DNA of 64,000 nucleotides, from positions 2,356,001 through 2,420,000 of the forward strand of contig OZ241752.1 in assembly GCA_965201155.1 (NCBI GenBank). Direction: 5' to 3'. Both the position numbers and the translations under genes were made by a program. This DNA comes from JANQOH01 sp965201155. GTDB taxonomy: Bacteria > Pseudomonadota > Alphaproteobacteria > UBA7887. The number at the start of each line of letters is the position of its first letter. The first letter of the stretch is position 1. Of this stretch, positions 41,939-50,441 are shown one piece after another. The notes below the pieces were generated by a model. The model worked only from the letters and a program-made list of their open reading frames with translations. It was not told where the DNA came from and ran no database searches.

Positions 41939-44095
41939 TTGGCTGCTTTTGTTTCACCAGGCCCGGCTCCGGCTGTAACCGCGCCCTCGGAGCAGCGCCT
42001 CCAGCTCGCGATTCCAAGGCGTGGACACGTCTTGACCACCGTTTCAGAGGAGTATGGACGTCCGGTGCGCGCCGCCGTCGCGGTGATTGCGGATGCGCTT
42101 GAAGACGATGAGTGCGCGAGTATCCATCACTCATGTTTGTCCCGGCGCATTCGTGAGCCTGGGGCATGGATTGTTCGGTCCTATTCCGAATTGCTGGCCT
42201 GGACCCTTGTTTCTGCGTGGCTGACAGGCTTTGCGACGGGCCGCATTGCACACGGCGCTGGGATTGAAGAGGGGGCTATCTGGTTCTTCAACGGTGCTGC
42301 GGATGTCAATCCGGCAGGGCTGGTACCCGGGCGGGCGGCTGCGCGGGTCGATGAGATACTCGCTGAATGTAGAGATGCGCTCGCCTATCTCGAGCTGCTG
42401 CCATACGTGCTCGATCCGCATGGCCCGGGCAGCCGCCTGAGTGTCCAGCGCGATGCACGGACGCGGAGCGCTCGCGATCGGAAACGGACCGAAGGCGTCT
42501 ACTACACGCCGGTCGACGTGGCGGACTTCATGGTGCGGGGATGCCTGGAAGAGTTCGCCGAGGGAGACAGTCCGCCGGCGATCCTTGATCCAGCTTGCGG
42601 CACGGCGGTCTTCCTGCGCGCTGCGCTCGCGGCGCTCAAGTCGGGTTGGCCGGATCGAGATACACGATGGCTTGCCGAGCAACATCTCTTTGGTACGGAC
42701 ATCGACCCTTGGGCGCTTGATGCAGCGGCGTTTGTTCTCCTCGCCGATTGCCTCGACGATGGTGGGAGCGACGATGGTTTGCCGCTGCTGTTGTGGCATC
42801 GATTACGTCTCAATCTGGCCTGTGTCGATGCGCTGAGGCTCGATCCTGCGGATCGGGATATCCACACGGAACCTGACTGCACGGGCGGGATCGTCGGTGC
42901 GCCGTCGTCTGTAGCGGATGAAGAAAGTGTATTTGATGAGCGCGTGCCTCTTTCTTGGCTATTCTCGAGCATGCCGGCCGCGGGGGTGGTCGTCGTTGGC
43001 AATCCACCCTATTCGAGCGTAGGAGAGCGCCGAGACCTTCATACTCTGAGAAGGACGTTCTCCAGCCTCGGTGCGAGGGGCAGCGCGGCGTCGGAAATCT
43101 ATCCGCTGTTCGTGGAGCAGATGGTGCGGCTGGCAGTAGGTGAGCCGACAGCTGGCACGCTGGTGTTGCCCATGTCGTTGGCCAGCAATGTCGGTAGTCA
43201 GTTCGTAAACATCCGGTCCCTGATAGGGAAGACTCCCGGAAGGTGGCGCTTCGCGTTCTTCGACCGTGAACCACATGCGCTGTTTGGCGAGGACGTTAAG
43301 ACACGTAACTCTATAGTCTTCTGGCATCGAGATGGGAAAAAATGCGGGACCGAAATTGAATCCGGTCCACTGCGAAGGTGGCGCAGTGACAGCCGGGCCG
43401 CCATGTTCGCCGCCATCCGGTTTACCCCCGTGACCGGGCCAGTCCGCTCCCGCATTCCCAAGATTGACGGTGCGTGCCAGGCGCGTGCTTTTGAGTTGCT
43501 CGCAGCACGATGGGAGCGGCTCGATCATACTTGCGCGAACATCTGTCGTATGCCCTTGGCGGGGGTCCTGATGCACGACGACGAAGCGGTGTTCGTAGGT
43601 GCAACGGCCTACAATTTCCTGAACGTCTTCCTGAAACCACCGCCGCGGGTGCTGGACGCGGCGCCGGCGCTCTCCGAGCACCCTCTGCACGTGATGCGGT
43701 TCCCGAATCGGGAAGATGCCGCCGCCGCATTCGCTCTGCTGTCGAGCCATCTCGCCTATTGGTGGTGGCATAGCACGCAGGACGGGTTTCATGTGACCGG
43801 GCGCTTTCTCGCCGGTCTGCCCTTTGGCAGAGACGCCTTGTCTGGTGCTCCGCGTGCGGCCTTGGCGGACTGCGGGGAGAGGCTTTGGTCGCTCATGCGC
43901 GCGGCTCCGGTCATCAGCCTCAACCGAGGCCGGTCATCGCTGGCCTACTCGCCGAACGGCTTCGACGAAGAGCGCGGCGAAATCGATCGGATCTTGGTCG
44001 GGCTAGCCGGGTTCGAGCCCGCGTTCACCATCGAGTTGCAGCGTTTCACGGCCCACGCCATTCGGGCCGAGCCCCATGTGGTCTCCAACACATAA
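41939..44095 (+). CDS. N6-adenine-type DNA methyltransferase (Eco57I/type IIG-like)
   Basis: A 718-residue methylase. An N-terminal helical region is followed by RTEGVYYTPVDVADFMV (motif X), the SAM motif ILDPACGTAVFLRAAL from Asp217, FGTDIDPWALDAAAF (motif II), and the catalytic VVGNPPYS at residues 355-358. This order and the NPPY motif indicate m6A methylation. The C-terminal part with YWWWHSTQDGFHV may be the target-recognition domain. No PD-ExK or other nuclease motif is seen, unlike true type IIG enzymes. TTG at 41939 is supported by AGAGGAG nine bases before it. Followed 18 bases later by a second methylase. Confidence 0.85.
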   Translation: MAAFVSPGPAPAVTAPSEQRLQLAIPRRGHVLTTVSEEYGRPVRAAVAVIADALEDDECASIHHSCLSRRIREPGAWIVRSYSELLAWTLVSAWLTGFATGRIAHGAGIEEGAIWFFNGAADVNPAGLVPGRAAARVDEILAECRDALAYLELLPYVLDPHGPGSRLSVQRDARTRSARDRKRTEGVYYTPVDVADFMVRGCLEEFAEGDSPPAILDPACGTAVFLRAALAALKSGWPDRDTRWLAEQHLFGTDIDPWALDAAAFVLLADCLDDGGSDDGLPLLLWHRLRLNLACVDALRLDPADRDIHTEPDCTGGIVGAPSSVADEESVFDERVPLSWLFSSMPAAGVVVVGNPPYSSVGERRDLHTLRRTFSSLGARGSAASEIYPLFVEQMVRLAVGEPTAGTLVLPMSLASNVGSQFVNIRSLIGKTPGRWRFAFFDREPHALFGEDVKTRNSIVFWHRDGKKCGTEIESGPLRRWRSDSRAAMFAAIRFTPVTGPVRSRIPKIDGACQARAFELLAARWERLDHTCANICRMPLAGVLMHDDEAVFVGATAYNFLNVFLKPPPRVLDAAPALSEHPLHVMRFPNREDAAAAFALLSSHLAYWWWHSTQDGFHVTGRFLAGLPFGRDALSGAPRAALADCGERLWSLMRAAPVISLNRGRSSLAYSPNGFDEERGEIDRILVGLAGFEPAFTIELQRFTAHAIRAEPHVVSNT

Positions 44096-44113
44096 TGTCG
44101 CGAGGGAAGGCAA

Positions 44114-45031
44114 ATGACCGTTCGTATCGATCCTGCAGTCAAAGAAAAGAGCAGGATCACCAAGGAGGAGTGGCGGGAGTACACCAAGACGGTCTGGACG
44201 ATCGCGAATACTCGACGCAATGATCATCCCGCCGTATTCCCCGACGAGATCCCGCACCGCCTCATCAAGCTGTTCAGCTTCTATGGGGAAACCGTTCTCG
44301 ATCCCTTCGCGGGGACGGGTACGACCGCGCGCGCCGCTATCCCACTGGGCCGGCGCGCGGTCTGTGTCGACCAGAACGGCAACTACATCAAAACTATTAG
44401 GAAGGAATGCCGTAAGCTACACAACGGTCAGGATCCTGATTTCGAAGCTCTCCAGGCTGTGCACGGCGACAGCCGCAACATGGAGTTCGTGCGGGACAAT
44501 AGCGTGGGGTTGATCGTGACCAGTCCTCCCTACTGGGACAAGGCGAATTACGGCAAGAGCGGGAATAATCTCGGCAACAGAGAGAACTACGTCGAATTCC
44601 TGACCTCGCTAATTCCTGTGTTCGAAGAATGCCTACGGGTGCTCATGCCCGGGCGCAAGGTCTGTGTCGTAACGGCCAACGTCAACCAATACACAGAACA
44701 CGGCCTACTGACGTTCCCCCTCGCCACGGACTTTGCGGTTCTGCTGCGCGAGTTGGGATTCGTAATGGTCAACGAGATCATCTGGTCAAAGGACGGATCG
44801 GGGGGCAAGTGGGGAAGCTACGGCGCTCAGCGCCCTATCTTCGGCAGTTATCCCTATCCTCCTAATTTTCTGTTCAAAAATGTTCACGAGTACATCCTGA
44901 TCTTCTCGAAACCCGGGCTAGTTAGGAAGAAGGGCGCGAAAGTACGGTGCTACGAGGACCTGATGGCCGGGTACGACTCCACGGAGAAGGTGCTGCGGCC
45001 GGGAGATGGGACTGCTCAGCCTCTCCGATGA
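44114..45031 (+). CDS. m4C/m6A-type DNA methyltransferase with TSPPYW motif
   Basis: A 305-residue methylase. The segment FPDEIPHRLIKLFSFYGETVLDPFAGTGTTARAA gives motifs X and I (Asp63), and VTSPPYWDKANYGKSG gives the catalytic motif IV (Thr136-Tyr140). SPPY is typical of N4-cytosine methyltransferases but also occurs in some m6A enzymes. Motif I precedes motif IV, so the arrangement is not the common beta-class order. Together with the upstream m6A-type enzyme it could protect the two strands of an asymmetric site. Thirty-three bases separate it from the nuclease gene. Confidence 0.87.
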   Translation: MTVRIDPAVKEKSRITKEEWREYTKTVWTIANTRRNDHPAVFPDEIPHRLIKLFSFYGETVLDPFAGTGTTARAAIPLGRRAVCVDQNGNYIKTIRKECRKLHNGQDPDFEALQAVHGDSRNMEFVRDNSVGLIVTSPPYWDKANYGKSGNNLGNRENYVEFLTSLIPVFEECLRVLMPGRKVCVVTANVNQYTEHGLLTFPLATDFAVLLRELGFVMVNEIIWSKDGSGGKWGSYGAQRPIFGSYPYPPNFLFKNVHEYILIFSKPGLVRKKGAKVRCYEDLMAGYDSTEKVLRPGDGTAQPLR

Positions 45032-45064
45032 TCGATGGATGAGATGACGACGAAGGCGTAGGCG

Positions 45065-46177
45065 GTGCATCTCAGCGTTTGCATCCAGGATCCGACCCAT
45101 ATCGGGACGACCTATCTCTACGAGGCGATTCTCGCCGCCGCGGCAAGGGCATCGGACTGGAGGGGGCTGTATGCATTCGCGACGCGCGACGGCGTCGATC
45201 ACCTGATCGAGGACAAGGTGGTCCACGATCTCATGGATAAGGGAGGCGAGATTGATTTTGTCGTTGGCGTCGACGCGGTGACAAACCGGGCAGCCCTTGA
45301 GCGAATGCAGGAGCTCGAACGGCGCCACGCGAATTTTCGGCCGAAGGTGTTCTGGAACGAACATCGGGGGTTGTTTCATCCCAAGATTTCGGACTTCGGA
45401 TTGAAGGACGGCGGAAGAATCCTGATTGTCGGGTCCGGGAACCTCACTCCGGGCGGACTCATGGGAAACTTCGAGGCCTACACGGTCATCACCGCGGAGG
45501 GTGAGGACGGGATCGATGTCGGCGCCGTCGAGGAGTTCCTGGAACGCCATGGCGACGGCATCAGAAGCATCGACGAGGAAGTGCTCGAACGGGCGGCGCG
45601 CAACATCATCCGTCCCATCGGAGGGGCAGGTCGCCGTGGCGTGCGCGTGCGTCCAGCGCGGGTGGCGCCGGGCGCGCCCAGGGTTCGCCCTGCGGTGGGC
45701 TTCGAACGAATACTGCTCGCGCAAGTGCCGCGCGCTGGCGGCAGATGGGCCCAGGTCCACTTTAACGCCCAGGTGATCGGAGACTATTTCCGCCTGAGCC
45801 GGTTCGAAACGGAGCGGGTTTATCTAACACGTGTGTTCGCGGATGCCACGCGTGACGAAGTGGAGGTTCGCCGCTGCGTCTTCAGCGCAGGCTCAAACAG
45901 GAATCACAAGATCGAAATAGGCGCCGCGAGGCATCTCCCCTATCCCCAGGATGGTCATCCGTTGCTCATCTTCCGGGAACGTCAACTGAGAACCTATGAC
46001 TACATGCTGCTCATGCCCGGTGAAAATGGTTACGGTCCAGTCTTGGATCTGAGCATTCGCCTACCGTCGCCAGGACGAGGATTCCCGCGCCCGGTCACCG
46101 ACATCGGTAAGTTGCGTCAAGCATGGCCCGATTGTCCGCTGCTGCATGTACCTGAAATCGGCGATCAGTGTCTGTGA
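45065..46177 (+). CDS. phospholipase D-superfamily nuclease (NgoFVII/BfiI-like restriction endonuclease)
   Basis: A 370-residue protein with a PLD-type active site: His105 and Lys107 in LFHPKISDFG, and Gly123-Asn126 in IVGSGNLTPGGLMGNFEAYT (HxK...GSxN). Restriction enzymes of the NgoFVII and BfiI type use such a site to cut DNA without metal ions. The C-terminal 170 residues are unassigned and may bind DNA. The GTG at 45065 is fixed by an in-frame TAG six bases upstream. As the only nuclease in the cluster, it is the likely restriction subunit for the two methylases. Function is inferred from motif and neighbours. Confidence 0.8.
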   Translation: MHLSVCIQDPTHIGTTYLYEAILAAAARASDWRGLYAFATRDGVDHLIEDKVVHDLMDKGGEIDFVVGVDAVTNRAALERMQELERRHANFRPKVFWNEHRGLFHPKISDFGLKDGGRILIVGSGNLTPGGLMGNFEAYTVITAEGEDGIDVGAVEEFLERHGDGIRSIDEEVLERAARNIIRPIGGAGRRGVRVRPARVAPGAPRVRPAVGFERILLAQVPRAGGRWAQVHFNAQVIGDYFRLSRFETERVYLTRVFADATRDEVEVRRCVFSAGSNRNHKIEIGAARHLPYPQDGHPLLIFRERQLRTYDYMLLMPGENGYGPVLDLSIRLPSPGRGFPRPVTDIGKLRQAWPDCPLLHVPEIGDQCL

Positions 46178-46452
46178 GGTCGTAGGGGACATTGCGCCGG
46201 ATCCGAAATGACGCCGGGTCAAGCTGGTCGATGGCCAGCCCGCGGAAGATACGGGGATGAGTAGTAACCGCACATTCTGTGGCTGATACCAACAGCCATT
46301 GAAAGTGCCTCAAAGTGTGGCCGATTTTCGTGTTGCGATTGAGGTGATTTTGTCGGGTTGTTTGGTGAGCCAATTCGTATCCATCCGGCGTAGACCGCCT
46401 GTTTTGTTGGGTTGAGTTTTGTCAGGCTGAGGGTCCGTGTAGTGGGTGCTTT
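46178..46452. other. non-coding stretch between the nuclease gene and IS66
   Basis: I see no convincing gene, RNA or repeat here. Open frames on both strands lack start signals and homology. The last part is AT- and GT-rich and leads into the IS66 left end. Confidence 0.5.
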
Positions 46453-46489
46453 GTAAGTGTCCACTTTGATTTAGGTGGACGCTTAGCTG

Positions 46490-46861
46490 ATGTTGATTGT
46501 CGATGAGAAGCGTGGCGCGTCGGACGGCGGATCGGTTGGCCGTCGTCGTCGTCGGTGGAGCGAGGCGCAGAAGCGGCAGATCGTGTCGGAGACGGAGGAG
46601 CCTGGGGTCTCGGTGCCGATGGTTGCGCAGCGCTACAACCTCAACGCCAACCAGATATTCAGGTGGCGGCGTCTGTTTCGCGATCATGGGCGCACCGGCG
46701 GGATCGGCCGGTTTGTGCCGGTGGTTGTCGATGCAGCACCGGGTCGGGAGCCGGACGCGGCGACGATAAGCCCTCCATGCAAGAGTGTCGTCACGGAGGA
46801 CCAGCCTGCGACGGGCCGGATGGAGATTGTGCTGGCGGGTGATCGTCGACCGGTCTGTTGA
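46490..46861 (+). CDS. tnpA: IS66 accessory protein TnpA
   Basis: A 123-residue protein with the IS66 TnpA helix-turn-helix: RRRRWSEAQKRQIVSETEEPGVSVPMVAQRYNLNANQIFRWRRLFRD. The C-terminal VVVDAAPG and MEIVLAGDRR are typical. Apparently intact. The start lies just inside the left inverted repeat. Confidence 0.92.
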   Translation: MLIVDEKRGASDGGSVGRRRRRWSEAQKRQIVSETEEPGVSVPMVAQRYNLNANQIFRWRRLFRDHGRTGGIGRFVPVVVDAAPGREPDAATISPPCKSVVTEDQPATGRMEIVLAGDRRPVC

Positions 46862-46903
46862 TCGATCTGCGCTGGCGCGAGTGATCGCGGTGCTGGAGCG
46901 TCG

Positions 46904-47251
46904 ATGATCCCGGTTCCGAGCGGTGTGCGGGTGTGGCTCGCGACGGGCGTGACGGACATGCGTCGGGGCATGAACACGCTGGCTCTGCAGGTACAGCAGG
47001 GCCTCGGGCGCGATCCCCATGCTGGCGATTTGTTTGTCTTCCGCGGACGCAGAGGTGACCTGATCAAAATTCTCTGGAACGACGGCTTGGGGATATCGCT
47101 CTATGCGAAGCGTCTGGAGCGTGGCCGGTTTCCGTGGCCGTCGACGGCGGGCGGAGCAGTATCGATCAGCGCGGCGCAGCTGGGCTACCTGCTCGAGGGG
47201 ATCGAGTGGCGCAACCCGGTGCGAACCTGGCGGCCATCCCGGGCCGGCTGA
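46904..47251 (+). CDS. tnpB: IS66 accessory protein TnpB
   Basis: A 115-residue IS66 Orf2 protein: MIPVPSGVRVWLATGVTDMRRGMNTLALQVQ, then DLFVFRGRRGDLIKILWNDGLGISLYAKRLERGRFPWP. It is required for transposition in characterised IS66 elements, although its biochemical role is not settled. Intact. Confidence 0.94.
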   Translation: MIPVPSGVRVWLATGVTDMRRGMNTLALQVQQGLGRDPHAGDLFVFRGRRGDLIKILWNDGLGISLYAKRLERGRFPWPSTAGGAVSISAAQLGYLLEGIEWRNPVRTWRPSRAG

Positions 47252-47320
47252 AGAGGGCCGAGCAGCCCTGCACGATTAGCAATTGCCCGGGGGAAGCAAA
47301 TCTGATTCGCTTCCCGCGCC

Positions 47321-48895
47321 ATGACCGGAGCGTCCCGACACAAGGTTCAAGCTCTTGAGGCAGCGCTCGCGGCGTCGGAGGCGCGTGCGGCTGCGGCCGA
47401 GGCCAAGGCGTCGGATGCGGAAGCCCAGGTCGCCGCCTTGACCCTGATGATCGAGAAGCTGCGCCGGGCGCTCTATGGCTCTCGGTCCGAGCGCAAGGAG
47501 CGTCTCCTCAACCAGCTTGAGCGCGCGCTTGACGAGCTTGAGGCGAGCGCAACCGAGGGCGCGCTGGCGGCTGAGAAGTCCGCAGCCAAGACCACCGAGG
47601 TGCAGAGCTTCGTCCGCCGCAAGCCGGCGCGTAAGCCGTTGCCTGCGCATCTGCCGCGCGAGCGCGTGGTGGTGCCGGGGCCGACGGCTTGTGCCTGCTG
47701 TGGATCGGAGCGGCTATCGAAGATCGGCGAGGACGTGACCGAGACGCTTGAGGTGATCCCGCGCCGGTGGAAGGTGATCGAGACGGTACGCGAGAAGTTC
47801 GCGTGCCGGGAGTGTGAGACCATCTCCCAGCCGCCTGCACCGTTCCACGCGACGCCGCGCGGCTGGGCGGGGCCGAACCTGCTGGCGACGATCCTGTTCG
47901 AGAAGTACGGGCAGCATCAGCCTCTGAACCGGCAAAGGGATCGCTACGCCCGGGAAGGGATCGATCTCAGCGTCTCGACGCTGGCCGACCAGGTGGGCGC
48001 GTGCGCCGTGGCGTTGAAGCCGCTGCACGACCTGATCAAGGCCCATGTGCTGGCGGCAGAACGCCTGCACGGCGACGACACGCCTGTGCCGGTGCTGGCC
48101 AAGGGCAAGACGGACACGGCGCGAGCCTGGGTCTATGTGCGCGACGATAAGCCGTTCGCCGGGCAGGCTCCGCCGGCGGCGCTGTTCCGCTATTCCCGGG
48201 ATCGCTCGGGCGATCACCCGGTCGAGCATCTTCACACCTTCACAGGCATCCTGCAGGCCGACGCCTATGCCGGCTATCGACGGCTCTGCGAACCTGGTCG
48301 CTCAGCGGGCCCCATCACGGAAGCGCTCTGCTGGGCTCATGGCCGGCGCAAGTTCTACGAGCTTGCCGACATCGCGGCCAGCAAGAGGCGCGGCAAGAGC
48401 GCGCCGCCGATCTCGCCGCTGGCGTTGGAGGCGGTGAAGCGGATCGATGCGCTGTTCGATATCGAACGCGGCATCAACGGCGAAAGTGCCGAGCGGCGCC
48501 TCGCGGTGCGCCGGGAGCGGAGCGCGCCGCTCGTTGCAGAGATCGAAGACTGGATGCGCACCGAGCGCGCCGGGCTCTCGCGCCACGCCGCCGTGGCCAA
48601 GGCGATGGACTACATGCTGAAGCGCTGGGTCGGCTTCGCCCGCTTCCTCGACAACGGTCGCATCTGTCTCACCAATAACGCCGCCGAGAGAGCGCTGCGC
48701 GGGATCGCGCCCGGACGCAAATCCTGGCTCTTCGCGGGCTCCGACCGCGGCGGCGAGCGAGCGGCGGTGATGTACACCCTCATCGGCACCGCGAAGCTCA
48801 ACGACGCCGACCCCCAGGCCTGGCTCGCCGACGTCCTCGCCCGCATCGCCGAGCAGCCGCAGACCCGGCTGCACGAGCTCCGCCCCTGGAACTGA
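47321..48895 (+). CDS. tnpC: IS66-family transposase TnpC
   Basis: A 524-residue DDE transposase. It has an N-terminal coiled coil, a zinc-finger-like TACACCGSERLSKIGEDVTETLEVIPRRW, and the catalytic core with LHGDDTPVPVLAKGKTDTARAWVYVRDD (Asp), ADAYAGYRRL (Asp) and LTNNAAERALRGIAPGRKSWLFAGSDRGGERAA (Glu in NNAAERAL). Intact, so the element may be active. It is transcribed with tnpA and tnpB. Confidence 0.95.
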   Translation: MTGASRHKVQALEAALAASEARAAAAEAKASDAEAQVAALTLMIEKLRRALYGSRSERKERLLNQLERALDELEASATEGALAAEKSAAKTTEVQSFVRRKPARKPLPAHLPRERVVVPGPTACACCGSERLSKIGEDVTETLEVIPRRWKVIETVREKFACRECETISQPPAPFHATPRGWAGPNLLATILFEKYGQHQPLNRQRDRYAREGIDLSVSTLADQVGACAVALKPLHDLIKAHVLAAERLHGDDTPVPVLAKGKTDTARAWVYVRDDKPFAGQAPPAALFRYSRDRSGDHPVEHLHTFTGILQADAYAGYRRLCEPGRSAGPITEALCWAHGRRKFYELADIAASKRRGKSAPPISPLALEAVKRIDALFDIERGINGESAERRLAVRRERSAPLVAEIEDWMRTERAGLSRHAAVAKAMDYMLKRWVGFARFLDNGRICLTNNAAERALRGIAPGRKSWLFAGSDRGGERAAVMYTLIGTAKLNDADPQAWLADVLARIAEQPQTRLHELRPWN

Positions 48896-49097
48896 AACGT
48901 CGAACCGCAGCACACTCTCGCCGCGTAGTTGCACTCTCCCCTCGAGACTGACTCCGCGGCCAGCGCCCGCACAAGCATGCCAAATCAACCACGGCCTTCA
49001 CCGGATGCTCGCGATTTTGAGAGGCTCCCTAATGAGAAAATCAAACTGACCCACTACCGAAAGTGGCGCCGAAATACGACCGGTGTCATTCGTGCAG

Positions 49098-49453
49098 TCA
49101 GCCGGCATCGCCAACGGCCGAGACGCTGAAACCGCCATGCTCATGAAGACGCTGCCCGGCGCCGGCAAGCCCCATGCTGAACGCCGAACCCCCATGAAGA
49201 TCGATCTCCTCCTCCGAACCTGACACATCGGACTGGCCCGCCCAGCGGCTCGCCAGACGGGCCTGGCCTCGGCCGGCAAGGCTCCACACACCCAGACCCC
49301 GGGGGATGCGCCCCCTGGCGCAGGGATAGACCGCTGCCACCTCGCTCTCGGCAAAGCCCGACACGCGGGAATTGCCGCTCGACAGGGCGGAAATGATACC
49401 GCCGGTGCTTCCGGAGAGTGCGAGGCCGGTTATCCAGCGCCCGTTACGCTGCG
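49098..49453 (-). pseudogene. autotransporter beta-barrel fragment
   Basis: On the minus strand an open frame without a proper start reads RWITGLALSGSTGGIISAL, then SRVSGFAESEVAAVYPCARGRIPRGLGVWSLAGRGQARLA and GFSVSAVGDAG. This is the pattern of autotransporter C-terminal barrels (RWLxGLALSHSxG ... YPYxR ... VWGLAGxG). The frame ends at a stop at 49098 and lacks the final strand. It has no leader or passenger, so it is a remnant lying between gpsA and the IS66 element. Assignment is by pattern recognition. Confidence 0.55.
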
Positions 49454-49460
49454 TCTGCCG

Positions 49461-50441
49461 TCACTCCGTTTCGGCGCGAAACGGACGGGCCAGGAGGCCC
49501 CGTATCGCCCCGTCCAGCGGCGCGCCGTGATGCAACACCGCGTCTACTGCGCGAACAATCGGCATGTCCACGCCGTGCCTCTCCGACAGACCCGCCACCG
49601 CGGCGGCGCTGGCCACTCCTTCCACAACCGAATTCTGCGCCGCTTCCGCCGCCGATTTCCCCTCGCCGAGCGCCAGGCCGAACCGGTAATTGCGCGACTC
49701 GGTGCTGGTGCAGGTCAGCGTCAGATCGCCCATCCCCGACAGACCCGTGAGCGTTTCCGCCCGCCCGCCCAAGGCCGCCGCCAGCCGCACCATCTCCGCA
49801 AGACCGCGCGTGATCAGCGCCGCGCGGGCGTTCTCGCCAAATCCCCGCCCCGACGCAATCCCGCACGCAATCGCCATGACGTTCTTTACTGCCCCGCCGA
49901 TCTGCGCGCCCGTCACGTCATCGGTCCAGTAAGGCCGGAACATCCCGGTTCCGAACAGTGCGGCAAGCCGCTCGCCGACGGTGCGTTCGGCGCACGCGAT
50001 GGTGACCGCCGTCGGCAGGCCCCGCGCCGTCTCCGACGCAAAGCCCGGGCCTGTCAATACCGACAAGCGCGCCCGCGGCAGGCACGCGCCGGCCACGGCG
50101 CTCATCAGCGCGCCGCTCCCGCGTTCAATCCCTTTGCAGCAAATGACAAGGTCCGCCCGCGCCGCCGGCGTTGACGCCAGCACCCGGCACAGCTCGCGTG
50201 CCGCCTGCGCCGGAGTAACCAGCAGAACCACCGGCGCCGCCGGTGCCAGCCGCGTCGTGACATGCACATTCCGCGGCAGGGCAGCGCCGGGAAGATAGCG
50301 CGCATTTTCCCGCGCCGCCTGCAGCGCCGCCGCATGGTCGGGGCGCCGCGCCCACAATTCCACCTCATGCCCGCCGCGCGCCGCCTGAATCGCCAGCGCA
50401 GTACCCCATGCGCCGGCGCCAACAACACAGATATCGGTCAC
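49461..50441 (-). CDS. gpsA: NAD(P)-dependent glycerol-3-phosphate dehydrogenase
   Basis: GpsA reduces dihydroxyacetone phosphate to sn-glycerol-3-phosphate for phospholipid synthesis. The 326-residue protein has ICVVGAGAWGTALAI (Rossmann), ICCKGIERGSGALMS, VLTGPGFASETARGLPTAV, GGAVKNVMAIACGIASG with the catalytic Lys, and GMGDLTLTCTSTESRNYRFG. The GTG at 50441 overlaps the tsaD stop in a GTGA junction, so the two are translationally coupled. Confidence 0.96.
   Translation of the reverse strand: MTDICVVGAGAWGTALAIQAARGGHEVELWARRPDHAAALQAARENARYLPGAALPRNVHVTTRLAPAAPVVLLVTPAQAARELCRVLASTPAARADLVICCKGIERGSGALMSAVAGACLPRARLSVLTGPGFASETARGLPTAVTIACAERTVGERLAALFGTGMFRPYWTDDVTGAQIGGAVKNVMAIACGIASGRGFGENARAALITRGLAEMVRLAAALGGRAETLTGLSGMGDLTLTCTSTESRNYRFGLALGEGKSAAEAAQNSVVEGVASAAAVAGLSERHGVDMPIVRAVDAVLHHGAPLDGAIRGLLARPFRAETE

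Larger units (their letters stand above)
46453..49012 (+). mobile_element. IS66-family insertion sequence
   Basis: The element carries tnpA, tnpB and tnpC in order. The left end begins GTAAGTGTCC at 46453. The right end, read inward, begins GCGAGCATCC at 49012, followed by GGTGAAGGCCGTGG, a typical IS66 right-end sequence; the outermost bases match at 6 of 10. Behind the left end, TAAGTGTCCAC and GTGGACGCTTA form a near-perfect inverted repeat (46454-46487) that may be a transposase operator. No clear 8-bp target duplication is found. Confidence 0.75.
36998..49453. other. genomic island of insertion sequences, TA remnants and defence-like genes
   Basis: Between a broken GMC oxidoreductase and gpsA, the dense metabolic gene order stops. 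The segment holds two transposon families, several broken toxin-antitoxin genes, an AT-rich nuclease operon and a restriction-modification-like cluster. Base composition shifts sharply at about 39.05-40.55 kb. No integrase or tRNA attachment site is seen at its edges, so an origin by successive IS-mediated insertions is more likely than a classical integrative element. Confidence 0.75.

Noticed and set aside
36998..49453. Prophage or integrative conjugative element
   Set aside because: No integrase, phage structural, relaxase or conjugation genes, and no tRNA-linked attachment repeats are present.
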